In this document: positions 10,848 to 23,000 of the stretch, one piece after another
Numbering within the stretch: the stretch's first letter is position 1
Layout of the letters: every line of letters begins with the position of its first letter
Assembly: GCA_963693315.1 (NCBI GenBank)
Contig: OY856188.1
Span: 244,633,926-244,697,925, forward strand
Length of the DNA: 64,000 bases
Source of the DNA: Diogma glabrata
Lineage: Eukaryota > Arthropoda > Insecta > Diptera > Cylindrotomidae
Reading direction: 5' to 3'
Notes under the pieces: model-generated
Told to the model about the DNA's origin: nothing
Seen by the model: the letters and a program-made list of their open reading frames with translations, nothing else
The model's database searches: none
Program-made: the position numbers and the translations under genes

Positions 10848-13800
10848 TTATTTTCCAAACCGTTGTTCGCATTTAGAATATTTTCTTAAAATATTTAAAA
10901 AATTAGTAACATTTAATTTTGTTTGATCACCTATACTATAAAATTCAGTTAATCGTATTTGCCACGGTAACAAACCGTACGTACTACATACGTTACCGAA
11001 ATATAAAGCTACGTCCGGATCAGGTAAATTATTTAGGCTTTCCTTTAATTTTTTATCAATTGTTTCTATTGTTATTTCATTTGATTTAAGTAAATTTGTT
11101 GTTGCCGCAAAACTGAATTGCTGGCATAACGAAACAATTTCATCTTTTCCATTTTTTGGTGTTAGATAATTTATAGTTATTTTATTATCATGATCGTTTG
11201 ATAAATTTATTAAGTATTTTTCAATGAATTTACATAATTCATCATAGGCAGTTAGATGAGTATCTGTAATGAAAATAAAAGAAAAACGATGTTATAATTT
11301 TCAATAAAATTTTAACTTCAAATTTCAACTCTTTCATCTTTTTCAAGATTTGAAAATTTGGGTAACTAAAAATCCAAGGTTGCTTTTAAAATGCAATAAA
11401 TAACACAATGAATAGCTAAATAATAAAACAATCTTTTATTTAAAATTCACTATAATTTCATTTATTCGTTTTACAGTATATCGCGTTCTGTATACGATTG
11501 TTTTTATTCTGCAAATCGATTTGTTTTGATTGCAGTTAGTTTCTCGAGTGGTCCCGATATAAAATTAATTTATTTGAATTCAAATTTTTTTCTTTTTTAA
11601 TGTTCGAAGTTAAGGGAAACAGGAAAAACATTTCACATTTTTCAAAATAATTCGTGCTGAGCTTTCGAATAACTGTGCTTTCGAAAATTACTAAAAAATT
11701 GTTTTAGACTAGAAAAAAATTAACCTTTCATATGACACATCATCGTAAATATCTTTATAATTCCTGAGATATAGTATAACCATAAAACAGCATTATTTAG
11801 TTAAAACAACTAACAATTTATTTATAAATAATATAAAACAATGATGCGTGAAATTACCACAACACAGTTATATTATATGTCACAGCGATCACCTCTGAAG
11901 ACTCGTCAAGGACCAAAATAATTTTTTTTCAAAATTTCCACCTTCAACCCCCTTTAAATAACATTTTAAAGGCTGAGTCTACCGCTATAGTTGTCTTCAA
12001 TCTTTACAACATTTCCTTAAACCGTGAATTTTTTCTTTTGTAATGTTCGAAATTAAGAGGGAACAGCAAAAAAATTTCACAATAAATATAAAATACGAAA
12101 ATAAATATTGCATAAGTTGAAAACTGTGCTTTCGAAAATTACAAGAAAAATTGTTGTGGACTAGAAAAAAATTACCTTACAAGACACCTTACTCGTCAAG
12201 GTCAAAAATAATTTTTTTTCGCAATTTATATTCCCAACCCCTTCCAAAACACATTTCAAATGATGAGCCGACCGCTATATTTTTCGTTCAATCTTTACAA
12301 CATTTCCTAAAACCGTGAATTTTTACAGTTTATTTGTAATGTTCGAAGTTTAGAAGAAGGAAACAGGAAAAAATTTTCACATTTTTGAAAATAGGTCGAA
12401 AACTGTGCTTTCGAATATTCCAAGAGAAATCGTTTTGGACTAGCAAAAAAATTAACCTTTTACTCGTCAAGGTCCAAAATATGTTTTTTTTTAAATTTCC
12501 ACTCAACCCCCTCCAAATAACATTTTAATTGATCAGCCGACCGCTATAGTTTGCGCTTAGACTTTACAACATTTCCTATAACCGTGAATTGCTTCAATTT
12601 TTTTCTTTGGTAATGTTCTAAGTTAAGGTAAAACAAACTCACGTTTTTGGTATTAACTCAAAAAACTAGGCAGTCGGCTATTTATTGAATTTTTTTTTAA
12701 TATTTCATCGATTTTTCTAAATCAAACTCGATGCCTTAAAAAAACTTTTGTTTTACTATCGTCAGATAAAACAAATATTTGAAATTTTTTTATTTTCAGT
12801 AGGCGTGGACAAATACAATTTATGACTGTAGAAAATTTCAAGTTGATAGCACTTATAGTTTGTGAAACTAAAACTTCCATTTCAGAAAACTAAAAATTTC
12901 CACCGAAAAGTCCACCTCTACACTTTTCACCACATGGACCAAGGAGGTAAACACAACACTTGAAATCTGCATTGACAACGTGCTTATTCCCACGGTAAAA
13001 AATTCGAGAATGTTGGGGGTCATATTCGATCCACTGCTCAACAGGTGAACGCGAGATTGAAAAACAGGAACAATGCATTGAAAGCACTAGCTGGTAGATC
13101 ATGGGGCGAAGACAAAAACACACTTATAACAACGTACAAATCAATAGGAAGACCTCTTTTAAATTACGCTGCACCCATATGGACACCTCAAGTCGCTGAC
13201 ACTCACTGGAATAAGTTACAGATAACACCAAACGCAGCCCTACGAACAGCAACCGGATGTCATTTGATGGGTCACCGAGATCACCTGCACCAAGAATGTA
13301 ACTTATTGCCAGTCCGTCAACATAATGAAATGCTTACTAAAAAATATCTTTGGGCATCTCACAAAGAGCAACATCCCTGCAATGACACCTTATCCACGAC
13401 TACACCACCTAGAAACATAAGGCGTACTGCGAAATGTTTATTGAATGATGTTAGAAACAACCAAGTAACCGGCAACATCGACGAGCTTGCGTATAAAACA
13501 GGCTTAAAAATAATTCATACGAAAGTTGTTGAAGGCACAATAAAGAACTACGTCCCAATCGAGTTCTCAATAGTAAGCCAAAACAAGTCGCTGCGGAAGA
13601 TTATTCTACGATCAAGTCTGATTCTGAACAATGTATAAGAAAAGCGGTCTTCATCGAAAATTGAACCCGGCACTCTTGAATTACAAGGATAGCGCTTTAA
13701 AATCTAAGCCAGACCGGTGACTCAGAAACACTCAGCATGATGGCTGAATTCCATCGGGTTCAATAGCTTTTGATAGTTTAACTTTTCTTATTATATTCTC

Positions 13801-16800
13801 AACTTGTGGTAGGCGGGGCTAGCGAAATCCGAAGTTCTACGACCACACCGTGCTATCTGGGTAACGCTGACAGACTTGTTTTTGTAGTTGAGAAGGGCAG
13901 AAGTAAATACTGCTTATACTCAATGGTTGTACTTACACCATAGCCAGTCAGTGTCCCCTTAAAATAAATGCGACTCAAGCGTCTGTTCTCCATATTAGGG
14001 CTAGCATGGTTGAATCGTATGCATTGGATGAAGCAGCTCGCTATATAAAGCTATAAAAAGTTTTTTCTGAAAACCTTAAGATCAGAACGAATTCATTCAC
14101 GAAAATTTGGAATTGGACGAAGGCCTAACCCTCCATTGCCGTAAAAAATAATTTGTTATGAACTCTACACCGGAAATTTTACCCGGACTACGATTTAAAA
14201 ATAGGAGCCTGAAACGTGTTAAAAGTAAGGAGATCCAAGAGATTTCCAAAAACTCACAATCCAAGTTGATAGTTACACAATCGATATAGTGGCATTAAAA
14301 GAGCTAAGATGGCTAGATAGTGGAATTTATGAAAAAACGAAAGGATACAATCTTTACCTTTAAACGGAGGAGAACTTTCTGTGGGCTTTCTCATGCATCG
14401 TTGCGTCAATCAACATGTCATCAGCTTTTGCCCTATTAACATGCGGATATGCATACTATGAATCCACAGTCAAAAATTTAATGTAACGATCGTTAATGTT
14501 CATGCACCTAGCAGACAATATTAAAAACCTGTTGTTCGTAGAACCAATCAACATTTCACGGGTGACTTCAATGTTCAAAGTGGGTGACTTCAATGCTCAA
14601 ATTGGAAGAAGTGCAAAACTTAAAACACATATCGACCCTAATAGCTTGCATCTTACTAGCAGCAATGACGGCGTTGGCGCAGCCGAACTGGCTATGATGT
14701 ATGACGTAGTTATTTCTAGCTCTTTATTCCTTCACAAGAGAATCCGTAAAGTAACATGAAAATCAAAGGATGGAAGAACAGAAACTCAAATCGATTATGT
14801 CATGATTTCTAAGACACTCTACAAGTGTAACTAATGTTCGATCATACAGACAAGATCGTGCACTGGAATTTCGACGCATTAAAACATCAGGAAACGCAGA
14901 TGCTATTAATCGCAGATGCAATTAATGGAATATAATTCCTATGTATGGGCGGGGCCAGCAAAAACTCATTTAGTCGCATTAGATAAAATTCAACGCCTGG
15001 CATGCAAGTTAATTGATGATGCTAATTTCACAAACTCTTTGGATACTCTCTATCATAGACGCAATATCCGAGTCCTCTGTGTATTTTACAAATACTACTA
15101 TGATAAGTGTTCAGCTGAGATAAAAGCGCTTATGCCCCCACAACGCCAGTTCTCTAGCACTACTTGTCTAGCAATAAACTCCCATGAGCACACGCTTGAA
15201 CCATTCTTTGGCCGAACCGAGCAATATGTCTCGGTTTTTTTCCCACGAACGACCTCTTTATGGAATTCTCTAGAATCAACTGTTTTTCCACTTAGCTACA
15301 ACCTCTAAAAATTTAAGCTTAGCATAAAAACATTAACTCTCTCACATTAAAAGTCTTACCACCCATTTCCTTCCCTTTCCTCTAACATCTTCTTGCATTT
15401 CTTGATCCTTCACTTTCCACTCCTCTCGTCTATTTATTTACTGTTGTGCCGGCATTAAATATTACATTTTTACTGTGCATTATGGATACATGTTATCTAA
15501 ACAAAAACAATATAAAAAAATCATTCAAGAAGAGTGCGCTTCAATCACCCATTGTATCCCTAACCCAAACTACGGAAAGGTACCGCCGATTACACACAGC
15601 GAAAGGGTTGACGAGCATTTACATCAAAGCGTTGAAAACAAACGAATATTGCGAGAAAAGTGGTTACAAGTAACACCCGAAGCTCACAAACTGATTTTCA
15701 ATGAGCCAGGAAATCCTCAGCAAAAGTTTAGCGGAAAAAGCAGCGCGAACAAATGAAGAACTGTTTCGAAAATATCAACCACCATGTGACTACTGGAAAT
15801 TGAAAAAAATACTTTGCCAATGCACGGCCACCCAAGATCCAAAGCCATAAAAAATGTAAGATCGTTTACGATACACGTATGGCGACCCCACTTTTAAGAC
15901 CGACTGAATAGGATGAATGATGTTCATCTTATTTGAGCAATTGCTTCATCAAGTTAGGAGATTTTTGTCCCTTATCCAACAATAGAAGTGGAAGCCACCA
16001 TCAACAAAATAAAAATTACCAGGTATCGAGGGAATTTAAGTACCACCAAGAGCAAATGCCTGCTGATAGTGCCGCTACATAAGAAAGATGGCCTAACACG
16101 GCATATAAAATAATTGCTTACGTTGTACTTGCTCGACTCATCCTGTTCACCGAATTTATTATCGGTGAATAACAGTGTGGTTCCGTCCTAACCGTTCAAC
16201 CACATCAATGTTTTACCTTAAGGATTATTTTGAGAAAATGTTGGCTGAACAACATCAGCATTCGCGACACATCTGGTCGGCGCTCATATACCTTGGTATT
16301 CCAAAGACTTCTCTGTGTAAACTCACAAAAAAAGATCAAATTGTAGAATAGTAAACAAAGGGCAAGTTTCTAATCCTTTAGAGATAACATCAGGCTTTCG
16401 ACAAGGTGATGAACTCGCGCCCAAACTATTTAATTTGGTACTTGGCTTATCGAGAGTATCGAGACACAAAACTGCATCTTTAACAAATTTAGTCAAATTT
16501 TTGGTTATGCTGGTGATATTGCTCTACTCGGACATCGAACAAGCGGTATGAAATATAGTCTCTCAGCTTGAAAGAAATTCTAAACGACTTGCAATATGCA
16601 TCAACATTCAACACTAGCAAAACTAAACTTTTAACAATGTCGTGGAAATCTGAATTCTGGCGAATATGAAGTAGAACACGTGGAAAACTAAATACCTCGG
16701 TTCTGTTATAACATCGTCCAACGGTATTTAAGCAGTTATCAAACCCCGTGTCACTGCCGCATACACAGTTTGTTAAGTCTGCGAGCAAAGCATTTTTCGC

Positions 16801-18105
16801 GATCGTGTAAACCACAATTTACAAACCATTAATTCGATCTGGGCTTACCTTTGGAAGTGAAAACTAAACACTGACTTCCACCGATTGTAGAATTCTATCA
16901 ACTTTCGAGAGAAAGGTTATACGAACAATTTACGGTCCATCTAAAGTTGCTGAAAATCAATATAGAATCCGAATGATGAATCATGAAATCAGACAGCTCC
17001 TTGGAGGCTGGGATGCAATATTCATTAAATCTCACCGAATTAGATGGTTTAGTCATGTAGAAAGAGGTACATTAGGAAGAATGATAAAAAAGACAAAGTG
17101 TACCAGCGCCGTAAACTCTGTCGTGAAGACATCATTTAACACCTTTGTGACAAAGCTAGATGAATGGAAGCTGATTGCACAAACGGCAAAATTCCTTCAT
17201 GGGAGTCGCAGTCCTTGGTGGTTTGATGACCGCATCATAACCAATGTTTTGAATAACGTAAATCGCTACTAATACTGGAAAACATTGAAATAATTAAAGG
17301 TATATATAAACAAGAAGATGCATACCATAACCTTGTGTTTGTTTATTTAATCCCGCCATCAACTTTCAAAAGAAAGTCCACGAACAAATCATTCATTAAA
17401 AGAATCGATTATAAAAAATTTGAATGGGTCAAAAAAGTTATCAAAATTAACTTGAACATCACCCGCCTATATCACTAAAACTAATGTTTTATCTCTTTCA
17501 AACATTTCAATACTTTTATGATGCAATGTGATACAAATTTAAATGCTGGCAATGCATTTTTGTAAACATTACATTAAATGCTCAGAGATAACGTTACAAC
17601 TTAAATAAATAAAGAATAATTAATTAACATTATTTATTTATTCTAATAGAACGACTAACACCAATAAACAACAAATTTTACTAATTTTCACGTGATCCCT
17701 CCCTATTGGTTTATCATTCGCTAATGGCAAATTTATATTTCCGACAAACTTTATCTCATTATTTATAAAAGTTCTAAAATTTCTTTAATACAAACCTTTG
17801 AAATCATAAAAGCTTATGTATTTGATACCGGCAGCTTGGCTCCACAGCACATAATTTGCAAATTTATTTAAATCAATTTTTTCATCATTCAAAATTATCA
17901 CAAGATGATTTGGAATTTTTTTGATATAATAAATTTGTTTACAAACATAATTTATATTACTACTATCAATTGAAGATTTATTTTCATTCAATAAATGTTG
18001 TATTTTTTCAGTTATAAATAAAAAGCATAATATGGATAAATCATACAAATCCCAAATTATATGGATGATGTACCATATTATATTATTAATTAATGAAGAC
18101 ATCAC
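10848..18105 (-). CDS. NUS1: NUS1 / Nogo-B receptor homologue, dehydrodolichyl diphosphate synthase subunit
   Basis: Two minus-strand exons, 18105-17796 and 11263-10848, total 726 bp (241 aa). They splice in phase 1: donor AAAG|GTTTG, acceptor ACAG|ATACT. Exon 1 starts MMSS, has a hydrophobic N-terminal segment, and carries the family block VLWSQAAGIKYISFYDF. Exon 2 has PDPDVALYFG, GLLPWQIRLTEFYS and the C-terminus CEQRFGK, which matches the RxG motif (here RFG) at the extreme C-terminus of eukaryotic NUS1. In other eukaryotes NUS1 binds the catalytic DHDDS subunit at the ER membrane to make the long-chain polyprenyl diphosphate precursor of dolichol. The 6.5 kb intron contains a tandem repeat and at least three retroelement remnants. 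Length is typical for an insect homologue. Start choice: first of two adjacent ATG codons. Confidence 0.9.
11585..12650. repeat. Diverged tandem repeat, about 270-300 bp unit, in the NUS1 intron
   Basis: Landmarks recur in the same order: AAAACTGTGCTTTCGAAAAT, GGACTAGAAAAAAATTA, ACTCGTCAAGG, CCGACCGCTATA, CTTTACAACATTTCC, ACCGTGAATT, GTAATGTTCGAA. The ACCGTGAATT word occurs near 12016, 12314 and 12582, and a partial first unit starts near 11585. Units differ by substitutions and indels, so the array is old. No coding frame. Confidence 0.7.
12890..13638 (+). pseudogene. Jockey-type non-LTR retrotransposon fragment (RT C-terminus)
   Basis: This is a remnant of the C-terminal part of a reverse transcriptase. 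A frame near 12950-13030 reads IPTVKNSRMLGVIFDPLLN; after a frameshift the main frame continues NARLKNRNNALKALAGRSWG. It then gives YKSIGRPLLNYAAPIW and the TGCHLMGHRDHLHQE block typical of insect Jockey-like elements, where these lie after the palm and thumb regions. The endonuclease and catalytic RT portions are missing, so it is 5'-truncated and dead. It lies in the NUS1 intron on the opposite strand. A related fragment (TGCHLISHQNQLHVE) is at 43738-44119. Confidence 0.75.
13639..14189. other. Unassigned DNA between two retroelement fragments
   Basis: No gene is supported. It is slightly more GC-rich than its surroundings and may include the 3' tail of the Jockey fragment to the left. Confidence 0.3.
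14190..17272 (+). pseudogene. Degraded non-LTR retrotransposon (endonuclease plus reverse transcriptase)
   Basis: Pieces of one element appear in order. An APE-type endonuclease start (IGAWNV near 14200) is followed by the endonuclease core VGDFNAQIGR with VISSSLFLHKRIRKVT and DGRTETQIDYVMIS (14575-14815). A linker lies at about 15475-15756. RT palm fragments follow: FRPNRSTTSMFYLKDYFEKM near 16190 and SGFRQGDELAPKLFNLVL near 16390. The catalytic box is degenerate, GYAGDIALL near 16500 where YADD or FADD is expected. The C-terminal tail HRIRWFSHVERGTLGRM is near 17030. There are many stops and frameshifts. A different retroelement tail is inserted at about 14895-15450. The whole lies in the NUS1 intron, antisense to the gene. 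Confidence 0.75.
14916..15308 (+). pseudogene. Second non-LTR element: RT C-terminal tail nested in the previous one
   Basis: An open frame of about 130 codons contains MEYNSYVWAGPAKTHL, LDKIQRLACKLIDD, LYHRRNIRVLCVFYKYYYDK and FPRTTSLWNSL. This is the standard end of Jockey/CR1-like ORF2 proteins. It interrupts the surrounding endonuclease-RT element, whose endonuclease ends near 14820 and whose linker resumes near 15475. 5' truncation on insertion would explain why only the tail is present. The fragment at 56640-57290 belongs to a similar group. Confidence 0.75.
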
Positions 18106-18464
18106 ATGACACTTTTTTACTCTATTTTATATAACTTAACTTATTTTAATTAGACTCTTTAACATATCAGGTAATTATTAAAGAAAAATTTTAATTGATA
18201 ATTATGAGAAAATTGAATTTGTTAGCGAAAACCACATCAATATTACACGTATAACTGACATTTACGAATGAACATTTGACAGAAAGATAAAAAAGTATTG
18301 TAAGATTAATTTACACCATATTTCAAAGAACGTACGTAAGAATGGTATAAACCATATTATACTATCTAAGAATAGCTGAGAACATCTAGGCTCGTCAATA
18401 AATAAACGTCAAACGCACGTGCTCCCATTTAAACACGAGTTGACATTTTTAATAAAACAAGAAA
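18106..18464. promoter_or_regulatory. Shared divergent promoter region of NUS1 and NIP7
   Basis: The two start codons face away from each other across 359 bp. The segment must hold both 5' UTRs and both promoters. It is AT-rich with no obvious TATA box that I would defend. A short imperfect palindrome (ATGGTATAAACCAT, near 18343) is visible. Bidirectional control is inferred from geometry only. Confidence 0.55.
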
Positions 18465-19071
18465 ATGAGAAAATTAACAGAAGATAAAACAAAAATTCTT
18501 TTTGAAAAACTAGCAAAATAGTAAGTAATTTGAATAACTAAACTTTATAATTTTTATTTATTATTAAAACATAATTTCTAGTATTGGACCAAGTGTAAAA
18601 CAATTGATAGACCGACCGGACGGAACATATTGTTTTCGTGAACAGAATTTTCGTGTATATTATGTATCTGAAAAAATATTAAAACTATCAGAAAATATTG
18701 CAGCAACAAATTTAGTATCGATTGGAATATGTTTTGGTAAATTTACAAAAACAGGAAATAAATTTAAATTACATATAACCGCATTATACTATTTGGCACC
18801 ATATGCACAGTATAAAATATGGGTTAAATCTTCATACGAACAACAATTTTTATATGGTAATCATATTCCTAAACAAGGTCTTGGTCGAATTTCGGAAAAC
18901 ACACCAAAATATCAAGGTGTTATTGTGTATTCAATGAATGATTTACCGTTGGGATTTGGTGCAACAGCTAGATCGACAATTGAATGTAAGACTGCTGACC
19001 CGCTTGCAACGGTTTGTTTTCATCAAGCGGATATTGGAGAATATATACGGTCAGAGGAAACGTTACTGTAA
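18465..19071 (+). CDS. NIP7: 60S ribosome subunit biogenesis protein NIP7
   Basis: Two exons, 18465-18520 and 18582-19071, give 181 residues, the usual NIP7 length. The 61-bp intron has donor GTAAGT and acceptor TCTAG and splits codon TA|T. The N-terminus [20 protein letters not shown], the central [16 protein letters not shown] and the C-terminal PUA-domain stretch ([18 protein letters not shown], then [11 protein letters not shown]) are all characteristic. NIP7 is a conserved nucleolar protein required for 27S pre-rRNA processing and 60S assembly; its PUA domain binds RNA. The sequence is complete and uninterrupted. An AATAAA signal begins near 19092, and the Penelope-like element starts about 10 bp later, so the transcript may end at or inside transposon sequence. 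Confidence 0.95.
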
Positions 19072-19158
19072 AGAAATTTGTTTTTTGTTATAATAAATTA
19101 TTTTTCAAATTAAAACAAATTCGTTGGTTGAAGCCTAATTATTTTATTTATAAAATTT

Positions 19159-19199
19159 ATTTTGACGTTTCGATATAATTTATATCATCTTCAGAAAAT
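19159..19199 (-). ncRNA. Candidate hammerhead ribozyme, left PLE copy
   Basis: Read on the minus strand: stem I 5' strand ATTTT, core CTGAAGA, one extra T, stem II GATATA-AAT-TATATC, core GAAA, a minimal 2-bp stem III (AC/GT), then C as the nucleotide before cleavage, and stem I 3' strand AAAAT. This fits the CUGANGA...GAAA hammerhead core with the very short stem III known from Penelope-like elements. The extra U before stem II is a departure, so activity is uncertain. It is identical to the right-copy motif. Confidence 0.55.
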
Positions 19200-19612
19200 G
19201 GTAAAAAACTATAACAAAATGAATACAAATGAAAAAATCTTAAAAACATATCAAAAAATATTAAAAAAGCAAAAAACAATATTTTACCAAAAATTATCAA
19301 AACTTACATGAAACAATCAAAAATAATAATACAAAAGAAAAGAAAAAACTAAACGGAAATATTGTTACGTTTTTCTAACCTTACTTCGAAATGGCTTTAC
19401 TCTCAATTCGATAAACGCAATTCCCAATCTCTTCTGAGTTCGATCACTGATTAGTAAGCACAAACACCAGGTTTTATTAAGTATTCAACAACTCAATTGT
19501 TCCACAACAATAGGAAAACAATACAGCAATCAATATTCCTAACTAGAATATTCTCTCAACAGCTTCCGAAACTCCAACGGTTGATTGTAGAAATTTTCCA
19601 GTAATAGAACGT

Positions 19613-19971
19613 TATAACCGTGGGTCACAAATACTTATCTACACTCAACAAAATTTATAAAAATACACTTGTAGTTTTTTTTTATTTGTTTTTTTTTTTT
19701 TACAAACAATATTTAAAGACATTTTATTTCAATTTCATATAAATTCATTTTTTTACGACAAAACACGTTTTTCAATATCTTGGTATCTACTCTCTTACAA
19801 TTATTTTTTTCTCTCTTTTTTAACAAATTATAAAAATCAAAAATGGATTCCAAAAAAAAGGCACCGTTCACATACTGTTGTTTAATATAAAATAAAGGAC
19901 AATTCTTGAAGACCGACAATATGCATGTGAATAAAGTATTAAGATACATATATATAAAGCCGTTTGTTACA
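19613..19971 (-). repeat. 3' LTR of inner element
   Basis: 359 bp, matching 25061-25419. It abuts the polypurine tract at 19972. It contains a minus-strand open frame of about 78 codons that is also present in the other LTR and is not considered a gene. Confidence 0.9.
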
Positions 19972-19983
19972 TCCTCCCCCTTT
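19972..19983 (-). other. Polypurine tract of inner element
   Basis: The minus strand reads AAAGGGGGAGGA directly before TGTAAC of the 3' LTR, the normal plus-strand priming site of LTR elements. Confidence 0.85.
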
Positions 19984-20076
19984 GGATCTATGTTGTTCTA
20001 CAACATGGATCCAAAAGATTCAATAAAATAAAATAAATTCGTCATGGAAATAATAATAAAAGTATCCACCATTAAG

Positions 20077-23000
20077 TTACTGGTATCTTTTGGGCTTCAC
20101 AATACGACGAGTGGACCTTCTTTCAAGTCGTGGACTCATTGTTTCTGGTTCGCTAACGACATTATCATTAGATCTCTGTAAAATATCGGGCGCGACTGAA
20201 TCGAACTGATTGGTGGGAACAGCGGATTTATTAGTGGTCGGGCGACCTCGCCTCCTAATCGGATACATAGGGGAATTATCAACTTCTCCAGTATAGTATT
20301 TTAAAAATGATACGTGATAAGTTCCTACAAAATTACCATCCATAGTTTCAACATCATATGTTGTAGTTGACTTAGCACTTCGGATCCGATAAGGGCCATC
20401 TCTCTTAGGGAAGAATTTCGCCGTTAGACCTCTTTGTGCATCACTCAGTAATTTCGTTTTTACTAAAACTAGATCACCTGGTTCAAAGGTCTTATGAATT
20501 CGTCTTTTGTCTGCATAGTATTTCCAATGATCTTGTTTTGATTCATTGATTTCACGAGCGTTATTCATAACAATGTCCATATTAAGGAGAAAGGGCGTTA
20601 TTTGTGGAACAAAGTTAGCATCTTGAATAATTTGTTTAAAATCGTTTGTAATATCAGAAATGCTTCGGAGCTCTCGTCCAAACATAAGGAACGAAGGGGT
20701 TTTTCCGGTAGATTCACATACTGCCGTATTCATTGAAAACCGGATTGAGGGTAGAAAATCTGGCCAAGAACGATGATCTGTTTTAACGAGAATTGAAAGT
20801 TGTGTCTTAAGGTCGCGATTTCGTCTTTCAACCGGGTTGGCTTCAGGATGATACAAGGGGATTAGATTTTGACGGACTCCTAAACAATGTGCTACACATT
20901 GCATTATTGAGCTAACAAATTGTGTTCCATTATCTGAAATGATTCGACGTGGTACTCCAAATCGAAAAAAAAAATCGTTAATTAAAATTTTAGCGCAGGC
21001 TTCAGCCGTGGCTTGTTCTAGTGGAAATATCTCAACCCATTTTGTTGCGGTATCTTCAATAATTAATATCCAGTTGTATTTGTTAGACGATTCAACTAAT
21101 GGACCGAATAAATCGATAGCTATTACCTCTAATCTTTGGGCTAAAACTGGGGTTTTCAACAAACCGCTTGGTTTCAAATTTAGGGACTTATATTTTTGAC
21201 ATTCTGGACATGATTTTATATATTCGGCAATAAACTTTTTCATACCAGGCCAGTAATATTTATTAGCTATCTTATGGTATGTACGTTCCACTCCATAGTG
21301 TCCTGCCGTTGGGGCATCATGATAGGCCTGGAGAATCTTATATCTTGAATTTTCAGGAATTACTAATTGAGGTTCTTCTTTATCTGAATCTTGAACGAAT
21401 CTATAAAGTATACCTTGTTCCATAATATAACCTCGATCACACCAATTCATCACTTCTGGATGATTGGGTTGCTCAAATGCGTCAATAATTTTTTTTACAT
21501 TTGGATCTTCCAGTTGGGTATTGCGCATATTTTCTGGACCTTGAGATGGGATGTCAACTTGAATTGAACAAACATCACATATAGTTTGGTCTTCACAAGG
21601 AGGACGGGATAAAGTGTCCGCTACCACATTACTCTTCCCGGGATTGTAAACAATCTTTAGATTGAAAGACTGGATCAGAAGAGCCCATCGAGCTAATCTT
21701 CCAGATGGCGACCGTAAAGACATTAGCCATTTTAAAGCCTGATGATCAGTTCCAATGATTATTTCCGCTCCATCTAGATACCCTCGGAATTTGTTAAGAG
21801 CCCAAACAACCGCCAACGCTTCACGTTCGGTTGTGTTATAATTTCGTTCTGCTGGGGTTAACAGACGACTGGCATATTCTAGAGGTCTTTCGTCATTACC
21901 TTCGCCCTGCAATAACACTGCACCTAGAGCATAATTGCTTGCGTCTGTTCGAAGGGTAAAAGGCAATGTTTCATCGGCTTGTCTCAAAATAGGTGACGTT
22001 GTTAGCATGTGCTTGAGTTGATTAAAAGATTTTTGATGAGACTCGTCCCACCTCCATGTTGACGTTTTTCGAGTTAATTCACTAAGAGGCCGTGCTATTT
22101 CAGAAAAATTTTGAATAAATTTACGATACCATGAACATGTCTGCAAAAAGGTTTTTACATGTCTCACCGTTCGGGGCTCTGGCATTTTTGAAATAGCTTC
22201 GATCTTTTCAGGGTCTGTGTGAATTCCATCTTTACAAATATAATGTCCGAGATATTTAACGTTATCTCGGAAAAATACACATTTTTCTCTATTTGCCTTT
22301 AAATTGAATTCTTTCAACCGCTCAAATACAGCTTTAAGATCATACATATGATCAGTGAACGATTTTGATATAATTATGAGATCGTCAAGATAAGCAAGTA
22401 TGATAACCTTCGGTAGACTGATTTTAAATCGATTGGCTAACCGCTGGAATGTTGCGGGAGCATTTCGTAGACCGAATGGCATACGTTTAAATCGATATAA
22501 TCCGAATGGTGTCACAAAAGCAGTTTTGTCACGATCGATTAATCTTATGGGTACCTGCCAATATCCACATTTTAGGTCAATGGTTGACATGTATAAGGTT
22601 TCTTTAGCGAGATGGAGCAAGTGATCGATTTGTGGCATTGGATATTTATCGGCCACAGTAATCGCGTTCAATTTTCTGTAATCAATGCATACTCTGACAG
22701 ACTTATCGGGTTTTGGAACGAGGACCACGGGTGCCGCCCATGGGGACTCACACTCTTCAATGATATCGTCATGGAGCATCCGCTCTATTTCTTTTTTTAA
22801 AATTTGTTCTTTTTCGGAAGACATTCTGTAAGGAGGTGTTGCAATTGGTCTACAGTTCGAGTTTTCTAATATTATTTGGTGTTCCGCGTGCGATGTAGGG
22901 TCTCCCCCTGGCAAAAATATCTCTGCGTGCTCATGTAATAAATTATTTACATGTTGATATTGTACCGTATTTAAATTATTTCCCTCGTTTGGACGTAACA

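Noticed and set aside
19713..19949. 78-codon frame in the inner LTR (and the 97-codon version at 25161-25454)
   Set aside because: It lies wholly or mostly in LTR sequence and repeats in both LTRs; no domain. Treated as chance frame.
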